DNA from: Geoglobus acetivorans
GTDB lineage: Archaea > Halobacteriota > Archaeoglobi > Archaeoglobales > Archaeoglobaceae
DNA length: 64,000 nt
NCBI RefSeq assembly: GCF_039641995.1
Contig: NZ_CP087714.1
Span: 1,116,001 to 1,180,000 of the forward strand
Direction: 5' to 3'
In this document: piece by piece, positions 26,065 to 35,368 of the stretch
Position numbering within the stretch: position 1 is the stretch's first letter
Layout: the number at the start of each line of letters is the position of its first letter
Program-made: the position numbers and the translations under genes
Notes under the pieces: model-generated
Seen by the model: the letters and a program-made list of their open reading frames with translations, nothing else
Databases searched by the model: none
What the model was told of the DNA's origin: nothing

Positions 26065-26102
26065 CCAGAACTTTTTATTTACTGGTGAATTAAAGAGTTG
26101 CG

Positions 26103-26954
26103 ATGAAGGTTGTTAACCTCAGACTCGATGAAAACATCGTTGACAGGCTTGACGAAATCTCTTCAAAACTGCTGATTTCGAGAAGTGAGCTTATAAGACA
26201 GGCAATAACGATTTACCTTTCCCTGATAGAGAACATCGGCTTTTACTTCAAGCCTTCACTGCTGGCCCCGAAGCTGGATGTGTATGCTGAGAGAAACGCC
26301 ATATCTGTTGATCTCGGTAACAATGTCTCTCTTGCCGTTTTCAGCGTTGCTTATGGCGGTATAGGCAGGAAAGAAGGGGACTGGTTGAAAGTGGATGTTG
26401 AGAAGGTTGCAGAGATAATGGCATACCAGATTGAGGTGGAAAGTCTGTGCAGGTTCAGCAAACCCCTCGCCATCCTTCTTTTCTCCGGGAATGAGCTTGA
26501 ATATGCTCTTGAGTTTTACAGAAGCTTCAGGAAAAAGTTCAGGGAAAGGGTCGTTCTTACCGATTCGGAGGATTTTGCAGAGACCGTTCAGAGTTTCTTT
26601 GGCGCCGCAGTAATTGCTCTCAGGGACATGAGCGTTAAAAACGTCCCTGAAAGGGGTGACAAGATATTCCTCTACGGAGAAATCATGAGTGGTGAAGAAC
26701 TTGTCGATGGAGAGCTTCCCGACACTGCTCTGTTCAAAAAGCTTGCAGAACTGGTCTCAGAGGGCAGGGCAAACTCAATTTTTCCTGTTAAGGGAGATGG
26801 TGTGAGAGAGGCATGTCTGTATGCTGCGTCAATTGCAGGGGGGAAGCTGAGCATTGATGATGTGGCGGATAGAGGGTGTCCAGCAACAGCCGTCATCGTT
26901 ACGGCAAAACAGATGCCCTTAAATGGAGGACTGGAGATCGGAGAGATACTCTGA
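26103..26954 (+). CDS. Ribbon-helix-helix protein with AIR-synthase-like C-terminal region
   Basis: 283 residues. Residues 1-45 (VNLRLDENIVDRLDEISSK, ISRSELIRQAI) are a CopG/NikR-type ribbon-helix-helix DNA-binding domain. The rest resembles a PurM/AIR-synthase-like domain: SVAYGGIGRKEGDWLKVD, VESLCRFSKPLAILL, then FPVKGDGVREACLYAA. Inference: a regulator whose sensor is built from a nucleotide-binding ATP-dependent fold. No named function is recognised. It diverges from fdhD by a 38-nt spacer and its end overlaps endonuclease V by 36 nt. Confidence 0.65.
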   Translation: MKVVNLRLDENIVDRLDEISSKLLISRSELIRQAITIYLSLIENIGFYFKPSLLAPKLDVYAERNAISVDLGNNVSLAVFSVAYGGIGRKEGDWLKVDVEKVAEIMAYQIEVESLCRFSKPLAILLFSGNELEYALEFYRSFRKKFRERVVLTDSEDFAETVQSFFGAAVIALRDMSVKNVPERGDKIFLYGEIMSGEELVDGELPDTALFKKLAELVSEGRANSIFPVKGDGVREACLYAASIAGGKLSIDDVADRGCPATAVIVTAKQMPLNGGLEIGEIL

Positions 26955-27578
26955 TTTGACTTTCTTTGAGTACTTATCTGCCATTCTTACTGGCTCCGGG
27001 AGTTTGTAGCCTCGCAGACAGTTCATCACAACCTCCAGAGCTTTATCGGGTGTAATCATATTTCCAGCAGAGACGTAAATCGGTTTGCATCTCCTGCAGG
27101 TAAGAATCTCGTATCCGACATGTTCTCCATCTACAATGAGTTTTTTGACATCTCCCTCCCCAGCGACCTCTCCACAGAGCCTCTTCTTTGTAATTCCTAT
27201 TGCTGGCAGGGAAAGTTCAACTCCGATGTATGTTGCTATCCCACACCTTCTGGGATGGGCAAGACCGCTTCCGTCCACCATTACTACTGTTTTCTCTCTC
27301 AAAACCTTTTTCAGGGCTTTTATTGCGGTCCTGCTCTCTCTGAACATGAGGTACGTTGGAATGTAAGGGAAGTCAACGGTATCGACCACGCTTTCGACCT
27401 TCAGCAGTTCAAGTCCGGGGTAGCTCATGAGCACTGCTGAGGAGACTGCGTATTCTGTCCCTGAATATCTGAAAAATGCAGTATCAATTCCCGCGACATA
27501 CTCTATTTCTCCTGGTTCGGAAATTGTTACTCTGTTTGCGATCTCGTCCTGTATTTCTCTGAGCCTTTCGAGGTTCAT
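26919..27578 (-). CDS. nfi: Endonuclease V
   Basis: 219 residues. It nicks DNA one nucleotide 3' to deoxyinosine, starting repair of deaminated adenine. Motifs: VAGIDTAF with the catalytic Asp, FPYIPTYLMFRES, and VMVDGSGLAHPRRCGIATYIGV. Its ATG overlaps the sepS TGA (ATGA), making it the last gene of gatC-gatA-sepS-nfi. Confidence 0.93.
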   Translation of the reverse strand: MNLERLREIQDEIANRVTISEPGEIEYVAGIDTAFFRYSGTEYAVSSAVLMSYPGLELLKVESVVDTVDFPYIPTYLMFRESRTAIKALKKVLREKTVVMVDGSGLAHPRRCGIATYIGVELSLPAIGITKKRLCGEVAGEGDVKKLIVDGEHVGYEILTCRRCKPIYVSAGNMITPDKALEVVMNCLRGYKLPEPVRMADKYSKKVKSEYLSDLQSSI

Positions 27579-29167
27579 AGCAATCTGAACCCAACGCCAA
27601 GGAAAAGAGGTCCTCTCACGTCCACGCTCTTTCCTCTTGATATCAGGTAATTCATCAGGCCCTCTTCGAGCTTCAGATTGATGTCTGACAGGTTTTCAAC
27701 GACTCTCGATCTGACCTCTCCGCTTTCTCTGCCCTCTGCTACCATTTCTTCTATCCTCCTTACAGCGCAGTAAGCGAACGAATCGACATATCTTATTCCC
27801 GTGCTGACTCCCTCATCAAACAGGTTCCTGAACTTCTCGTTTTTCGGGATGCCATATATGTTTCCGTCGTGCACGACTATCTCGTTTGCATAGGCGGGTC
27901 CGCAGAGCTTTGCATTCTCTCTCTCAAAAACGAAGATCTCAACATCCTTTTCAAACAGTTTCCCCCTGTATGCTGTGAACTCACAGGGCCCCTGGGCGGT
28001 TGCGTTCTCCTCGAAGGTTTGTATAATCCTGCTCGCAATTTCAATACCTTTTGGTGTTAATGGTATGTCCTTCAGCTTTATTTTCCTTGCTATATCCAGA
28101 TCGCTGAGTTCGATGTGTTTGAATCCGTAGACCATTTCTCTGACGTCCGAATAGTCGTGCAGAACCATTGCAAGCCTCTCAACTCCGAGTCCGAGATTCA
28201 TTACCGGATACTCTATATCATACTCGGCAAGTGCTGTCGGAGAGTATATTCCGAAGGTAGCAATCTCTATCCAGCCATCTGCATATTTCCTGTTGTTTTC
28301 GAGATGTGGGTGGTAAGCGAACACCTCTGTTTGAGTTCCAGGTATGTAATACTTGCTCCTCTTGTCGTCTTTCCTGAACCTGAATTTTTCAAAGCCGAAG
28401 TGTCTCAGCAGAGCCTCGGCCACAGCCTTCCCGTCATCAACACTCACATCTTCGGCCATTATGACACAGCTTGCCGAGAAGTATGTGTACAGACGAGTGG
28501 GATCCTCACTCTGTTCCCTTCTGAAACACCTGTCAATTGAGAATAGCTTCACAGGGAGTGGATATTTTCCGGAAAGCTTCGACAGGGTGATGAACCAGCC
28601 TGTGGTCATGTGGCTCCTGAGCGTGAGTGTGGTTGGTTCGGGCATGAGGGTTTTGAATTCAGGAAACACCTCATCTATAACCTTGAGGGCAATCTGGTCC
28701 TCCACTCCGAGAACACGGGCTATTTCTGCGGAGAGGTCATCTCCATCAATTTTTCCCTTCTTGTAGATGTGGAGAATCTTTCTGAGTTCGTCCGGATCGA
28801 AGTTCTTTTCTGTTATCTTCTCAATTTTCCTGATCCTCTCCTCAGAAATCCCGACGTTCGGTCTTGGAAGACCTGCGAGGTAATAACATCTGTCCAGAAC
28901 CGCCAGAGCCTCCTTGGAAAACTGCTTTCTCACGTGAACCTCATCAACAATGAGCGGGTTGATGACCTCGCTGAATCCGAGCCTCAGATATGCCTCCCTC
29001 AGTTTCTGTATCGTGTCGAAGACGGGGTGAGCCTTACCCTCCTCGTAGCCCCTGAGCGGGTATCTTTCACTGAGCGGGCGCTCACTCAGAATTATCTCAC
29101 TGTCCAGCCATGCACTTTCGAAATCCTTTCTTGCCCTTTCCAGCCACTCTTCGGCATTAAACTTCAT
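27575..29167 (-). CDS. sepS: O-phosphoserine--tRNA(Cys) ligase (SepRS)
   Basis: 530-residue class II aminoacyl-tRNA synthetase, charging tRNA(Cys) with O-phosphoserine, which SepCysS later converts to Cys-tRNA. Core motifs: motif 2 region FSIDRCFRREQSEDPTRLYTY and motif 3 NLGLGVERLAM. ATG 29167 (MKFNAEEW) is the usual family start; upstream residues lie inside gatA. SepCysS and a CysRS are not in the window. This enzyme is confined to methanogens, Archaeoglobales and few others, which helps identify the organism. Confidence 0.95.
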   Translation of the reverse strand: MKFNAEEWLERARKDFESAWLDSEIILSERPLSERYPLRGYEEGKAHPVFDTIQKLREAYLRLGFSEVINPLIVDEVHVRKQFSKEALAVLDRCYYLAGLPRPNVGISEERIRKIEKITEKNFDPDELRKILHIYKKGKIDGDDLSAEIARVLGVEDQIALKVIDEVFPEFKTLMPEPTTLTLRSHMTTGWFITLSKLSGKYPLPVKLFSIDRCFRREQSEDPTRLYTYFSASCVIMAEDVSVDDGKAVAEALLRHFGFEKFRFRKDDKRSKYYIPGTQTEVFAYHPHLENNRKYADGWIEIATFGIYSPTALAEYDIEYPVMNLGLGVERLAMVLHDYSDVREMVYGFKHIELSDLDIARKIKLKDIPLTPKGIEIASRIIQTFEENATAQGPCEFTAYRGKLFEKDVEIFVFERENAKLCGPAYANEIVVHDGNIYGIPKNEKFRNLFDEGVSTGIRYVDSFAYCAVRRIEEMVAEGRESGEVRSRVVENLSDINLKLEEGLMNYLISRGKSVDVRGPLFLGVGFRLL

Positions 29168-30524
29168 TTTTCTCAACCGCCTTGGCAAAACCGAGAACAC
29201 TATTTTCTTCAAAGTAATTTCCTATAACCTGCAATCCCACGGGAAGCCCACTGCTCTCGCCAATTGGCATTGACAGTGCGGGCAGTCCTGCAAGGTTTAT
29301 CGGTGTTGTGTTCACGTCCGCCATGTACATTGTTACCGGATCAGCAATCTCGCCAATTCTGAATGCTGTGGATGGCATTGTTGGCGAAATGAGGACATCG
29401 AATTTTTCAAAGGCTCTTCTGAAATCCTCGATGACGAGTGTCCTGACCTTCAGAGCCTTGAGGTAATACTTTCCATAGTACCCTGCCGAGAGTGCGTAGC
29501 TTCCCATCATTATTCTTCTCTTCACCTCTGTTCCAAAGCCCTCTGCTCTGACTTTCGAGAAGTATCTGCTCCAGCTATCCAGATTCTCGAGGGAAAATCC
29601 GTATCTCACGCCATCATACCTTGCAAGGTTGGATGAGGCTTCGCTCATCGCAATTATGTAGTATGCAGGCAAGGCGTACTTCAGCGATGGGAGGCTTACA
29701 AACTCGACATCTGCAAATTTCCTCAGAGTTTCGACAAACGAATCAAAATGCTCCTTAACCTCAGCATTTGCCTGCATTTCCTCTATTACACCAACTCTGA
29801 ATTTCTTGCTGACAGGAGAGTATGTAAACTCCCTTCCAGCGTTGGTGGAGTCCCTGTCATCTCTACCAGCTATAACTTCGAGAAGAAGTCCGAGATCGTC
29901 TATGCTGCCAGCCATTGGGCCTATCTGTTCAAGGCTGTTGGCGTAAGCTATCAGCCCGTATCTTGAAACGAGTCCGTAGGTTGGTTTTAGCCCGTAAACG
30001 CCTGTAAAGCTTGCGGGGCATCTTATACTTCCTCCCGTATCGGTACCAAGTGCCAGAACTGTCTCGTTCCCGGCTATTGCAGCAGCACTTCCTCCGCTGC
30101 TACCTCCGGCGACCCTCTTAGTATCGTGCGGATTTCTGACAACTCCAAAATAGGAGTTTTCTGTTGTTGTTCCCATTCCAAATTCGTCCATGTTCGTCTT
30201 GCCGATTATTATGGCGCCCTCTTTTTTCAGCCTCTCCACAACGTGGGCGTCGAAGGGAGGGGTGTAGTTTTCAAGCATTCTTGATGCGCATGTCGTTCTT
30301 ACGCCTTCTGTGGATATGTTGTCCTTGATGGCGATCGGGATTCCGGCAAGCTTCCCTTCCTTTTTTCCGTTATCGAAGTTTTCAGCCAGCTTAAGGGCGT
30401 AATCTTCTGTTACCGTGATGTATGCATTCAGCTTGCTTTTCCTTATCCTGTCAATCAGTTCGGAAACGAGGTCGTATGCTTTTTCGTTTTCAAGCCTTTC
30501 CTTCCACTCTCCAACCGTTATCAT
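29157..30524 (-). CDS. gatA: Asp/Glu-tRNA amidotransferase subunit A
   Basis: 455 residues of the amidase-signature family. The catalytic Ser-cisSer-Lys triad is in GIPIAIKDNIS (Lys), GGSSGGSAAA and GTDTGGSIRCPA (Ser). GatCAB amidates misacylated Asp-tRNA(Asn) or Glu-tRNA(Gln). It overlaps gatC by 4 nt and sepS by 11 nt. GatB is not in the window. Confidence 0.95.
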   Translation of the reverse strand: MITVGEWKERLENEKAYDLVSELIDRIRKSKLNAYITVTEDYALKLAENFDNGKKEGKLAGIPIAIKDNISTEGVRTTCASRMLENYTPPFDAHVVERLKKEGAIIIGKTNMDEFGMGTTTENSYFGVVRNPHDTKRVAGGSSGGSAAAIAGNETVLALGTDTGGSIRCPASFTGVYGLKPTYGLVSRYGLIAYANSLEQIGPMAGSIDDLGLLLEVIAGRDDRDSTNAGREFTYSPVSKKFRVGVIEEMQANAEVKEHFDSFVETLRKFADVEFVSLPSLKYALPAYYIIAMSEASSNLARYDGVRYGFSLENLDSWSRYFSKVRAEGFGTEVKRRIMMGSYALSAGYYGKYYLKALKVRTLVIEDFRRAFEKFDVLISPTMPSTAFRIGEIADPVTMYMADVNTTPINLAGLPALSMPIGESSGLPVGLQVIGNYFEENSVLGFAKAVEKNEV

Positions 30525-30802
30525 TCCACAACCCTCGGACCTTTAAAGTATCCCTCTTCCTTATGCCTTGCATTCTTGAGTGCTTCATCTCTGTCAAGGC
30601 TCTTTCCTGGCACATCCTTTCTGAAAACATTTTTGAGGGGGATAACGTGATAGGTGGGTTCGACGTCAGGATCAATCTCATCGAGCTGGTCGAAAAACTC
30701 GAGAATCTTTCCGAACTCATTTTTGTAGTTTTCCACTTCATCATCTTTCAGTTCTATTTTTGCAAGATTGGAAACATACCTCACGGTTTCTTCGTCAATC
30801 AT
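30521..30802 (-). CDS. gatC: Asp/Glu-tRNA amidotransferase subunit C
   Basis: 93 residues matching GatC (VRYVSNLAKIELKDDEVE, FFDQLDEIDPDVEPTYHV, GKSLDRDEALKNA). GatC wraps around GatA and tethers it to GatB. A TATA-like AATTTATTAAT at about 30822-30833 lies some 25 nt before ATG 30802; this should be the operon promoter. Confidence 0.92.
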   Translation of the reverse strand: MIDEETVRYVSNLAKIELKDDEVENYKNEFGKILEFFDQLDEIDPDVEPTYHVIPLKNVFRKDVPGKSLDRDEALKNARHKEEGYFKGPRVVE

Positions 30803-30868
30803 CCTTCAGTCCTAAAAGGGATGAATTAATAAATTTTCTTCAAATTCCGAAAAGCTGAGGGAATCGTA

Positions 30869-31000
30869 TTACTGATCTCTCAGCCTGCCCCTGCACTCCA
30901 CGCAAAGCCCATGGTGAAAGTGGCATTTCTTGCAAATTGCCCTTCCACACCTCCTGCATTTCTGCCGTGCTATCCTCGTTTTGCAGATCTCGCACCTCAT
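30869..31000 (-). CDS. 43-residue cysteine-rich zinc-binding protein
   Basis: Small gene whose ATG overlaps the thi4 TGA as ATGA. The protein has four CxxC-type knuckles: MRCEIC, CRRC, CKKC and CVEC, i.e. eight cysteines in 43 residues, plus HFHH, enough for two zinc sites. It is basic (many Arg/Lys), suggesting nucleic-acid or protein contact. Function not recognised. The tight coupling to thi4 suggests co-expression. Confidence 0.7.
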   Translation of the reverse strand: MRCEICKTRIARQKCRRCGRAICKKCHFHHGLCVECRGRLRDQ

Positions 31001-31770
31001 TTTTTGAGATCAAACATAATCTGTTCCGCAACCTTTCTTCCACTCATCAGCATTCCACCAAATATCGGACCCATCCTGGGCAGACCGTGTACAGCAGCGA
31101 CTGCCATTCCTGCAGCGTAAAGTCCCTCGGCAACCTTTCCTGTTTTCTCTACGACCAGCTTCTCACTCATTTCACTGTATGCCGATTTCTCGCCGTGGAT
31201 GAATATCTCGAGTTCGGGCAATTTTCTTGCGGCAATGCTTATAATTTCCGCATCGTGACCTGTTGCATCGACAACAGCCTTGCTCTCTATCATCAGCGGA
31301 TCAACATGAAGTCCGGAAATCTGAACAGCGCTCCACTGAACAAGAACACCCGAAATCCTCAGGGGGTCTGGTCTGAAAACGACGTCATCAACAGTAACTC
31401 CCAGAATGACCTTGGCTCCACTCTCAACTGCAGAATATGACAGTTTTGCCAGGAAATCTGACGAATCTACGGAGTAAAGTCCGCTTTCGACTTCCTTCAG
31501 CTTCATTCCGAATCCTTCTGCGATCTCTTTCGCTTCTTCCTCTATAACTATTTTGTGAAAGAGCATTCCTCCTCCGCCTATTCCTCCACCAAAACTGAGC
31601 CTTCTTTCGAAAACAACCACATCAAATCCAAATTCTCTGAGGTAATATGCAGCAGTCAGCCCGGCCGGACCTGCTCCGACAATAACAATATCGGTATCGC
31701 TAATTTCCTCCCAGTCTTTTGCAGCTTCCCTTACGATTACTCTGGTTATGTTCCTCTCACTGTATGACAT
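30997..31770 (-). CDS. thi4: Archaeal thiamine thiazole synthase (Thi4)
   Basis: 257 residues. FAD/NAD-binding motif [34 protein letters not shown] and [12 protein letters not shown] are typical. In the yeast suicide enzyme a cysteine donates sulfur; here the corresponding segment is SGLHVDPLM with His155, as in methanogen Thi4 enzymes that use free sulfide catalytically. It makes the thiazole of thiamine from NAD and glycine. Ribulose-bisphosphate synthase is an older name for this family. Confidence 0.9.
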   Translation of the reverse strand: MSYSERNITRVIVREAAKDWEEISDTDIVIVGAGPAGLTAAYYLREFGFDVVVFERRLSFGGGIGGGGMLFHKIVIEEEAKEIAEGFGMKLKEVESGLYSVDSSDFLAKLSYSAVESGAKVILGVTVDDVVFRPDPLRISGVLVQWSAVQISGLHVDPLMIESKAVVDATGHDAEIISIAARKLPELEIFIHGEKSAYSEMSEKLVVEKTGKVAEGLYAAGMAVAAVHGLPRMGPIFGGMLMSGRKVAEQIMFDLKK

Positions 31771-31784
31771 AATTCAGGGTTTTT

Positions 31785-32387
31785 TCATCTGAAATATAAA
31801 TGTAATGCCCTTATTGAAGACACAATGAAATACAGCCCGAAGACAGCGAGAATTGATGCTGAGATAATGCTCAGAATCCTGTTAATGTTCTTCATTCCGG
31901 AAATTCTGTTTGCAAAAATAGATACGCTGCCATACCATCCAAAATCGCATGCGAGGTGAGCGATTGCAAATGCGGCAATTCCTGCGGGGCCGAAGTTCAT
32001 GGAAATCAGAATGAGGGTGAAGCCAATGGTGAGCCACCAGATTATGAAGTAAGGGTTCAGTGCGCTGACAGCAATCCCTGAGAGAATTCCCCTTATTCTG
32101 ATTTCTGAGTTTTTTCCTTTAAGCTCTCTGAATGCGAGGTAGAGCATTAGAATCCCTCCAGACAGAGCAAGAATCTCTTTGAAAATGCCGATTTCGAAGG
32201 ACTTTCCTGCCATGAAAAGCACTGCGATAATCGGGAGTTCGACAATCGCGTGACCTGCGGAGATTTCAACTCCGGCCAGTCTGTTCACCTTCCCTTCTGT
32301 GAGCGTCAATGCGAGCATTGGTCCCGGGGCGAGAACGCCACTCAGTGAGATGAAGACAGTTGTGAGGATGAATGTGATGAAGTCCAT
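31785..32387 (-). CDS. LysE-family amino-acid exporter
   Basis: 200 residues, about six membrane helices, with the family N-terminal motif SGVLAPGPMLAL and the helix-4 motif ALNPYFIIWW. LysE proteins export amino acids or similar small metabolites. Substrate unknown. It ends 15 nt before thi4 begins on the same strand and diverges from the YhhQ-type transporter. Confidence 0.82.
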   Translation of the reverse strand: MDFITFILTTVFISLSGVLAPGPMLALTLTEGKVNRLAGVEISAGHAIVELPIIAVLFMAGKSFEIGIFKEILALSGGILMLYLAFRELKGKNSEIRIRGILSGIAVSALNPYFIIWWLTIGFTLILISMNFGPAGIAAFAIAHLACDFGWYGSVSIFANRISGMKNINRILSIISASILAVFGLYFIVSSIRALHLYFR

Positions 32388-32432
32388 GAATCCGGGAAAA
32401 CTTTTAAATTAAATAAGTATTTGGGTTACCCC

Positions 32433-33134
32433 ATGCTGTCCAACGAAGTTCTGTGGTTCATTCTGCTGATGGTCAGCTTTGCTCTGATAACTCTGGTTTA
32501 CAGGCTGTTTGGCAGGGCAGGGCTTTATGTATGGATAGGCATGGCGATAATTCTGGCGAACATTCAGGTAGCCAAGCTGATAGAATTCTTCGGACTGATG
32601 ACCGCGATGGGTAACATCATCTATGGCTCCACCTTCCTTGCCACCGATATCCTGGCTGAGAAGTACGGCAAGAAATATGCAAGGAAAGGAGTGTTCATAG
32701 GCTTTTTCGTGCTGATCGCAACGACGATCATAATGCAGATAACTCTCGCATTCACTCCGGCACCTGAAGACGCTTTAGATCCAGCATTGCAGCAGATATT
32801 TGGATTCATGCCTGACGTTACCATTGCAAGCCTCACAGCATACCTGATTTCCCAGCTTCACGATGTCTGGGCTTTCCACTTCTGGAAGGAAAAGACCAAG
32901 GGCAGGTTCCTCTGGCTGAGAAACAACGCATCAACGCTCGTCTCACAGCTGATAGACAATGCGACGTTTACTCTGCTTTTCTTCGTGGTGTTCAACCCAG
33001 AACTGTTTGCAGAGCTTGGCTGGCAGGGCATCTGGGAGATCTTCATAACTTCATACATCATGAAGTTCGTTGTTGCGCTGATGGACACGCCGTTCATCTA
33101 TCTGGCGACAAGGATAAAACCGGAAGAGGATTAG
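32433..33134 (+). CDS. Queuosine-precursor transporter family (YhhQ/VUT)
   Basis: 233 residues, six to seven membrane helices. YGSTFLATDILAEKYGKKYARKGVFIG and FLWLRNNASTLVSQLIDNATFTLLFF are typical of YhhQ-type importers of 7-deazaguanine precursors such as preQ0. In an archaeon this would feed archaeosine, for which a RaSEA-like gene lies at 14.1 kb. ATG 32433 is chosen over TTG 32421; TTAAATTAAATAAG at 32404-32418 lies about 25 nt upstream and suggests a leaderless mRNA. Confidence 0.85.
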   Translation: MLSNEVLWFILLMVSFALITLVYRLFGRAGLYVWIGMAIILANIQVAKLIEFFGLMTAMGNIIYGSTFLATDILAEKYGKKYARKGVFIGFFVLIATTIIMQITLAFTPAPEDALDPALQQIFGFMPDVTIASLTAYLISQLHDVWAFHFWKEKTKGRFLWLRNNASTLVSQLIDNATFTLLFFVVFNPELFAELGWQGIWEIFITSYIMKFVVALMDTPFIYLATRIKPEED

Positions 33135-33164
33135 TTTTTTAAACCTGTTTTCCAAATTTATTTC

Positions 33165-33464
33165 ATGAATCTGACGTTTCTTGTGTTCCTGATAGGTTTT
33201 GTCTATGGGTTTGTAAATCCCGGCAGGGAAAACAAGCTCAGGCTCCTGAGGAATTCACTTGCTGTTGGATTCGTTTTCGGAGTGTTGATAGCTCTGCTGT
33301 TCTTTGTGTTTACGCTTCCCGCTGGGTTGTTTGTGCCTTTCATACCCCTCCTTGGAGGGCTGGCGGGTATTGTGGCAGGAGTTTTTATTGCGCTTTACTT
33401 TGGACTGGTATTCATCATCGGCACTTTCATTGGAGATGTTCTCGAATCTCTTTTAAAACGCTAA
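33165..33464 (+). CDS. Small hydrophobic membrane protein
   Basis: 99 residues with three likely membrane helices (4-20, 32-51, 55-90) and glycine-rich GLAGIVAGVF. No family recognised. It lies between the transporter and iorA on the same strand, with 30 nt on either side. Confidence 0.6.
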   Translation: MNLTFLVFLIGFVYGFVNPGRENKLRLLRNSLAVGFVFGVLIALLFFVFTLPAGLFVPFIPLLGGLAGIVAGVFIALYFGLVFIIGTFIGDVLESLLKR

Positions 33465-33495
33465 TTTTTTAAAGCAAATTTTTTGGCTTAAGGGT

Positions 33496-35367
33496 ATGTT
33501 AAAAGATGTCATACTGGATGCACCAGGGAAGAAAGTGTTCCTTCTGGGGAATGAAGCCATTGCAAGAGGGGCAATTGAGGCCGGGATTGACGTTTTTTCT
33601 GCCTATCCTGGCACTCCCTCTTCCGAGATAACTGACACCCTGAACGCTGCCTGCAGTTATCTGAGGGACAGAATGGAATACAGGATGGAGTATGCGGTAA
33701 ATGAGAAGGTAGCTTTCGAGGTTGCGATAGGGGCATCGCTCGCTGGTAAAAGGGGTATGACCGCGATGAAGCATGTCGGATTGAATGTTGCTGCTGATCC
33801 TCTTTTCAGCTTCGCTTATGTTGGAGCGAGGGGTGGCTTCGTATGTGTTTCTGCGGATGATCCCTCAATGCACTCCAGTCAGAATGAGCAGGACAACAGG
33901 TGGTACGGGATAGCCGCGAAGGTGCCGGTGGTTGAGCCTTCCAGCGTGAACGAGGCAAAGGAGATCACAAAGGATGCGTTTGAGCTTTCAGAGAAATTCT
34001 CGTTGCCGTTCATATTGAGGAGCTACACGAGACTGAGTCATTCAAGTGGTGTCGTCGAACTTGGCGAAATTCCGTACAAAAAAATCGAGAAGGTTGAATG
34101 GGAGAGACATCCAGAGACTGATGTTGTTTTGCCAGCTCACGCAAGAAGACTCAAGCCCAAGCTTCAGGAGAAAATGAAAAAGCTTGAAGATTACTTTAAT
34201 GGCTGGAAATATAACTGGGTTGATGAAGGGGACGGCAAAAAGGGTCTGATTGCCTGCGGAATGAGCTACAATTATGCGAAAGAAGCAATGGAATATCTTG
34301 GTTTGGAGTATCCCGTTCTTAAGCTCTCCTCGATGAACCCTCTTCCGAGGAAACTCATCACTGACTTCCTTGCGAACCTCGATGAGGTGCTGGTGGTTGA
34401 GGAGGTTGACCCGGTCGTTGAGATGCAGGTAAGGGTGATGGCTGCAGAGTTTGGTGTCAGGGTTCACGGGAAGATGGATGGCTATCTGCCTGAAAACTAC
34501 GAATACAACGTTTCAGTTGTTCAGGAAGGGATTGCAAGACTTGCAGGAAAGGATTTTGATTATTCCCGTTATCTGTCCGCTGCAACTGAGCTTGTTAAGA
34601 TCGCCCCGCCAAGACCTCCGGTTTTGTGTCCGGGTTGCCCCCATACTGCAGTCTTCTACGCAATACGGAAGGTTGTGAACGAAACTGGCAGGGCTGCCCT
34701 TCCGAGTGATATCGGCTGTTATACTCTCGGTATAAACAAGCCTCTTGAGGGTGTGGACATCACAATCTGTATGGGAGCAAGCGCTGGATCATCCAACGGA
34801 TTGAGTTATGTGCTTTCTAACCCGATAATCGCAACCATAGGCGATTCCACCTTCTTCCACACTGGCATTCCACCCCTGATAAATGCTGTGTACAACGGAA
34901 ATAAATTCGTGCTTGTTGTTCTTGACAACTCGACGACAGGGATGACTGGCCACCAGCCCCATCCGGGGGTTGATGTTAAGGGTTGTGGTGAGAAAGCAGA
35001 TTCCATCAGGATTGAGGACGTTTGCAGAGCTTTGGGAGTTAAGTTTGTTGAGGTGGTGCATTCATATAACCTGAGGGCAGTTGAAGATTCCCTGAAACGG
35101 GCGCTGAATCATGACGGTGTTGCAGTTATTGTTGCAAAACAGCCGTGCGCAATTTTATGGACGAGAGAGAGGAAAAGAAAGGGAATCAAAATAAGATCGT
35201 TTGAGATAACCGATGATTGCAGGGAATGCATGAAATGCGTTAATGAATTCACCTGCCCGGCAATATACATCCAGGAAGGAAAGCCGGAAATTGATCCTGC
35301 ACTGTGTGTGGGTTGTGGAGTCTGTGCGTCGGTCTGTCCGTACAGGGCGGTAAGGGCAGCGAGGTGA
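33496..35367 (+). CDS. iorA: Indolepyruvate:ferredoxin oxidoreductase subunit alpha
   Basis: 623 residues. N-terminal pyruvate-oxidoreductase-like domain (GNEAIARGAIEAGIDVFSAYPGTPSSE), a TPP-binding domain (GDSTFFHTGIPPLINAVYNG, VLDNSTTGMTGHQPHPG) and two C-terminal 4Fe-4S motifs (CRECMKC...CP and CVGCGVCASVCP). It oxidatively decarboxylates aryl-pyruvates from aromatic amino acids to acyl-CoA, reducing ferredoxin. The acyl-CoA can feed ADP-forming synthetases like the one at 43.2 kb. iorB follows at once. Confidence 0.93.
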   Translation: MLKDVILDAPGKKVFLLGNEAIARGAIEAGIDVFSAYPGTPSSEITDTLNAACSYLRDRMEYRMEYAVNEKVAFEVAIGASLAGKRGMTAMKHVGLNVAADPLFSFAYVGARGGFVCVSADDPSMHSSQNEQDNRWYGIAAKVPVVEPSSVNEAKEITKDAFELSEKFSLPFILRSYTRLSHSSGVVELGEIPYKKIEKVEWERHPETDVVLPAHARRLKPKLQEKMKKLEDYFNGWKYNWVDEGDGKKGLIACGMSYNYAKEAMEYLGLEYPVLKLSSMNPLPRKLITDFLANLDEVLVVEEVDPVVEMQVRVMAAEFGVRVHGKMDGYLPENYEYNVSVVQEGIARLAGKDFDYSRYLSAATELVKIAPPRPPVLCPGCPHTAVFYAIRKVVNETGRAALPSDIGCYTLGINKPLEGVDITICMGASAGSSNGLSYVLSNPIIATIGDSTFFHTGIPPLINAVYNGNKFVLVVLDNSTTGMTGHQPHPGVDVKGCGEKADSIRIEDVCRALGVKFVEVVHSYNLRAVEDSLKRALNHDGVAVIVAKQPCAILWTRERKRKGIKIRSFEITDDCRECMKCVNEFTCPAIYIQEGKPEIDPALCVGCGVCASVCPYRAVRAAR

Positions 35368-35368
35368 G

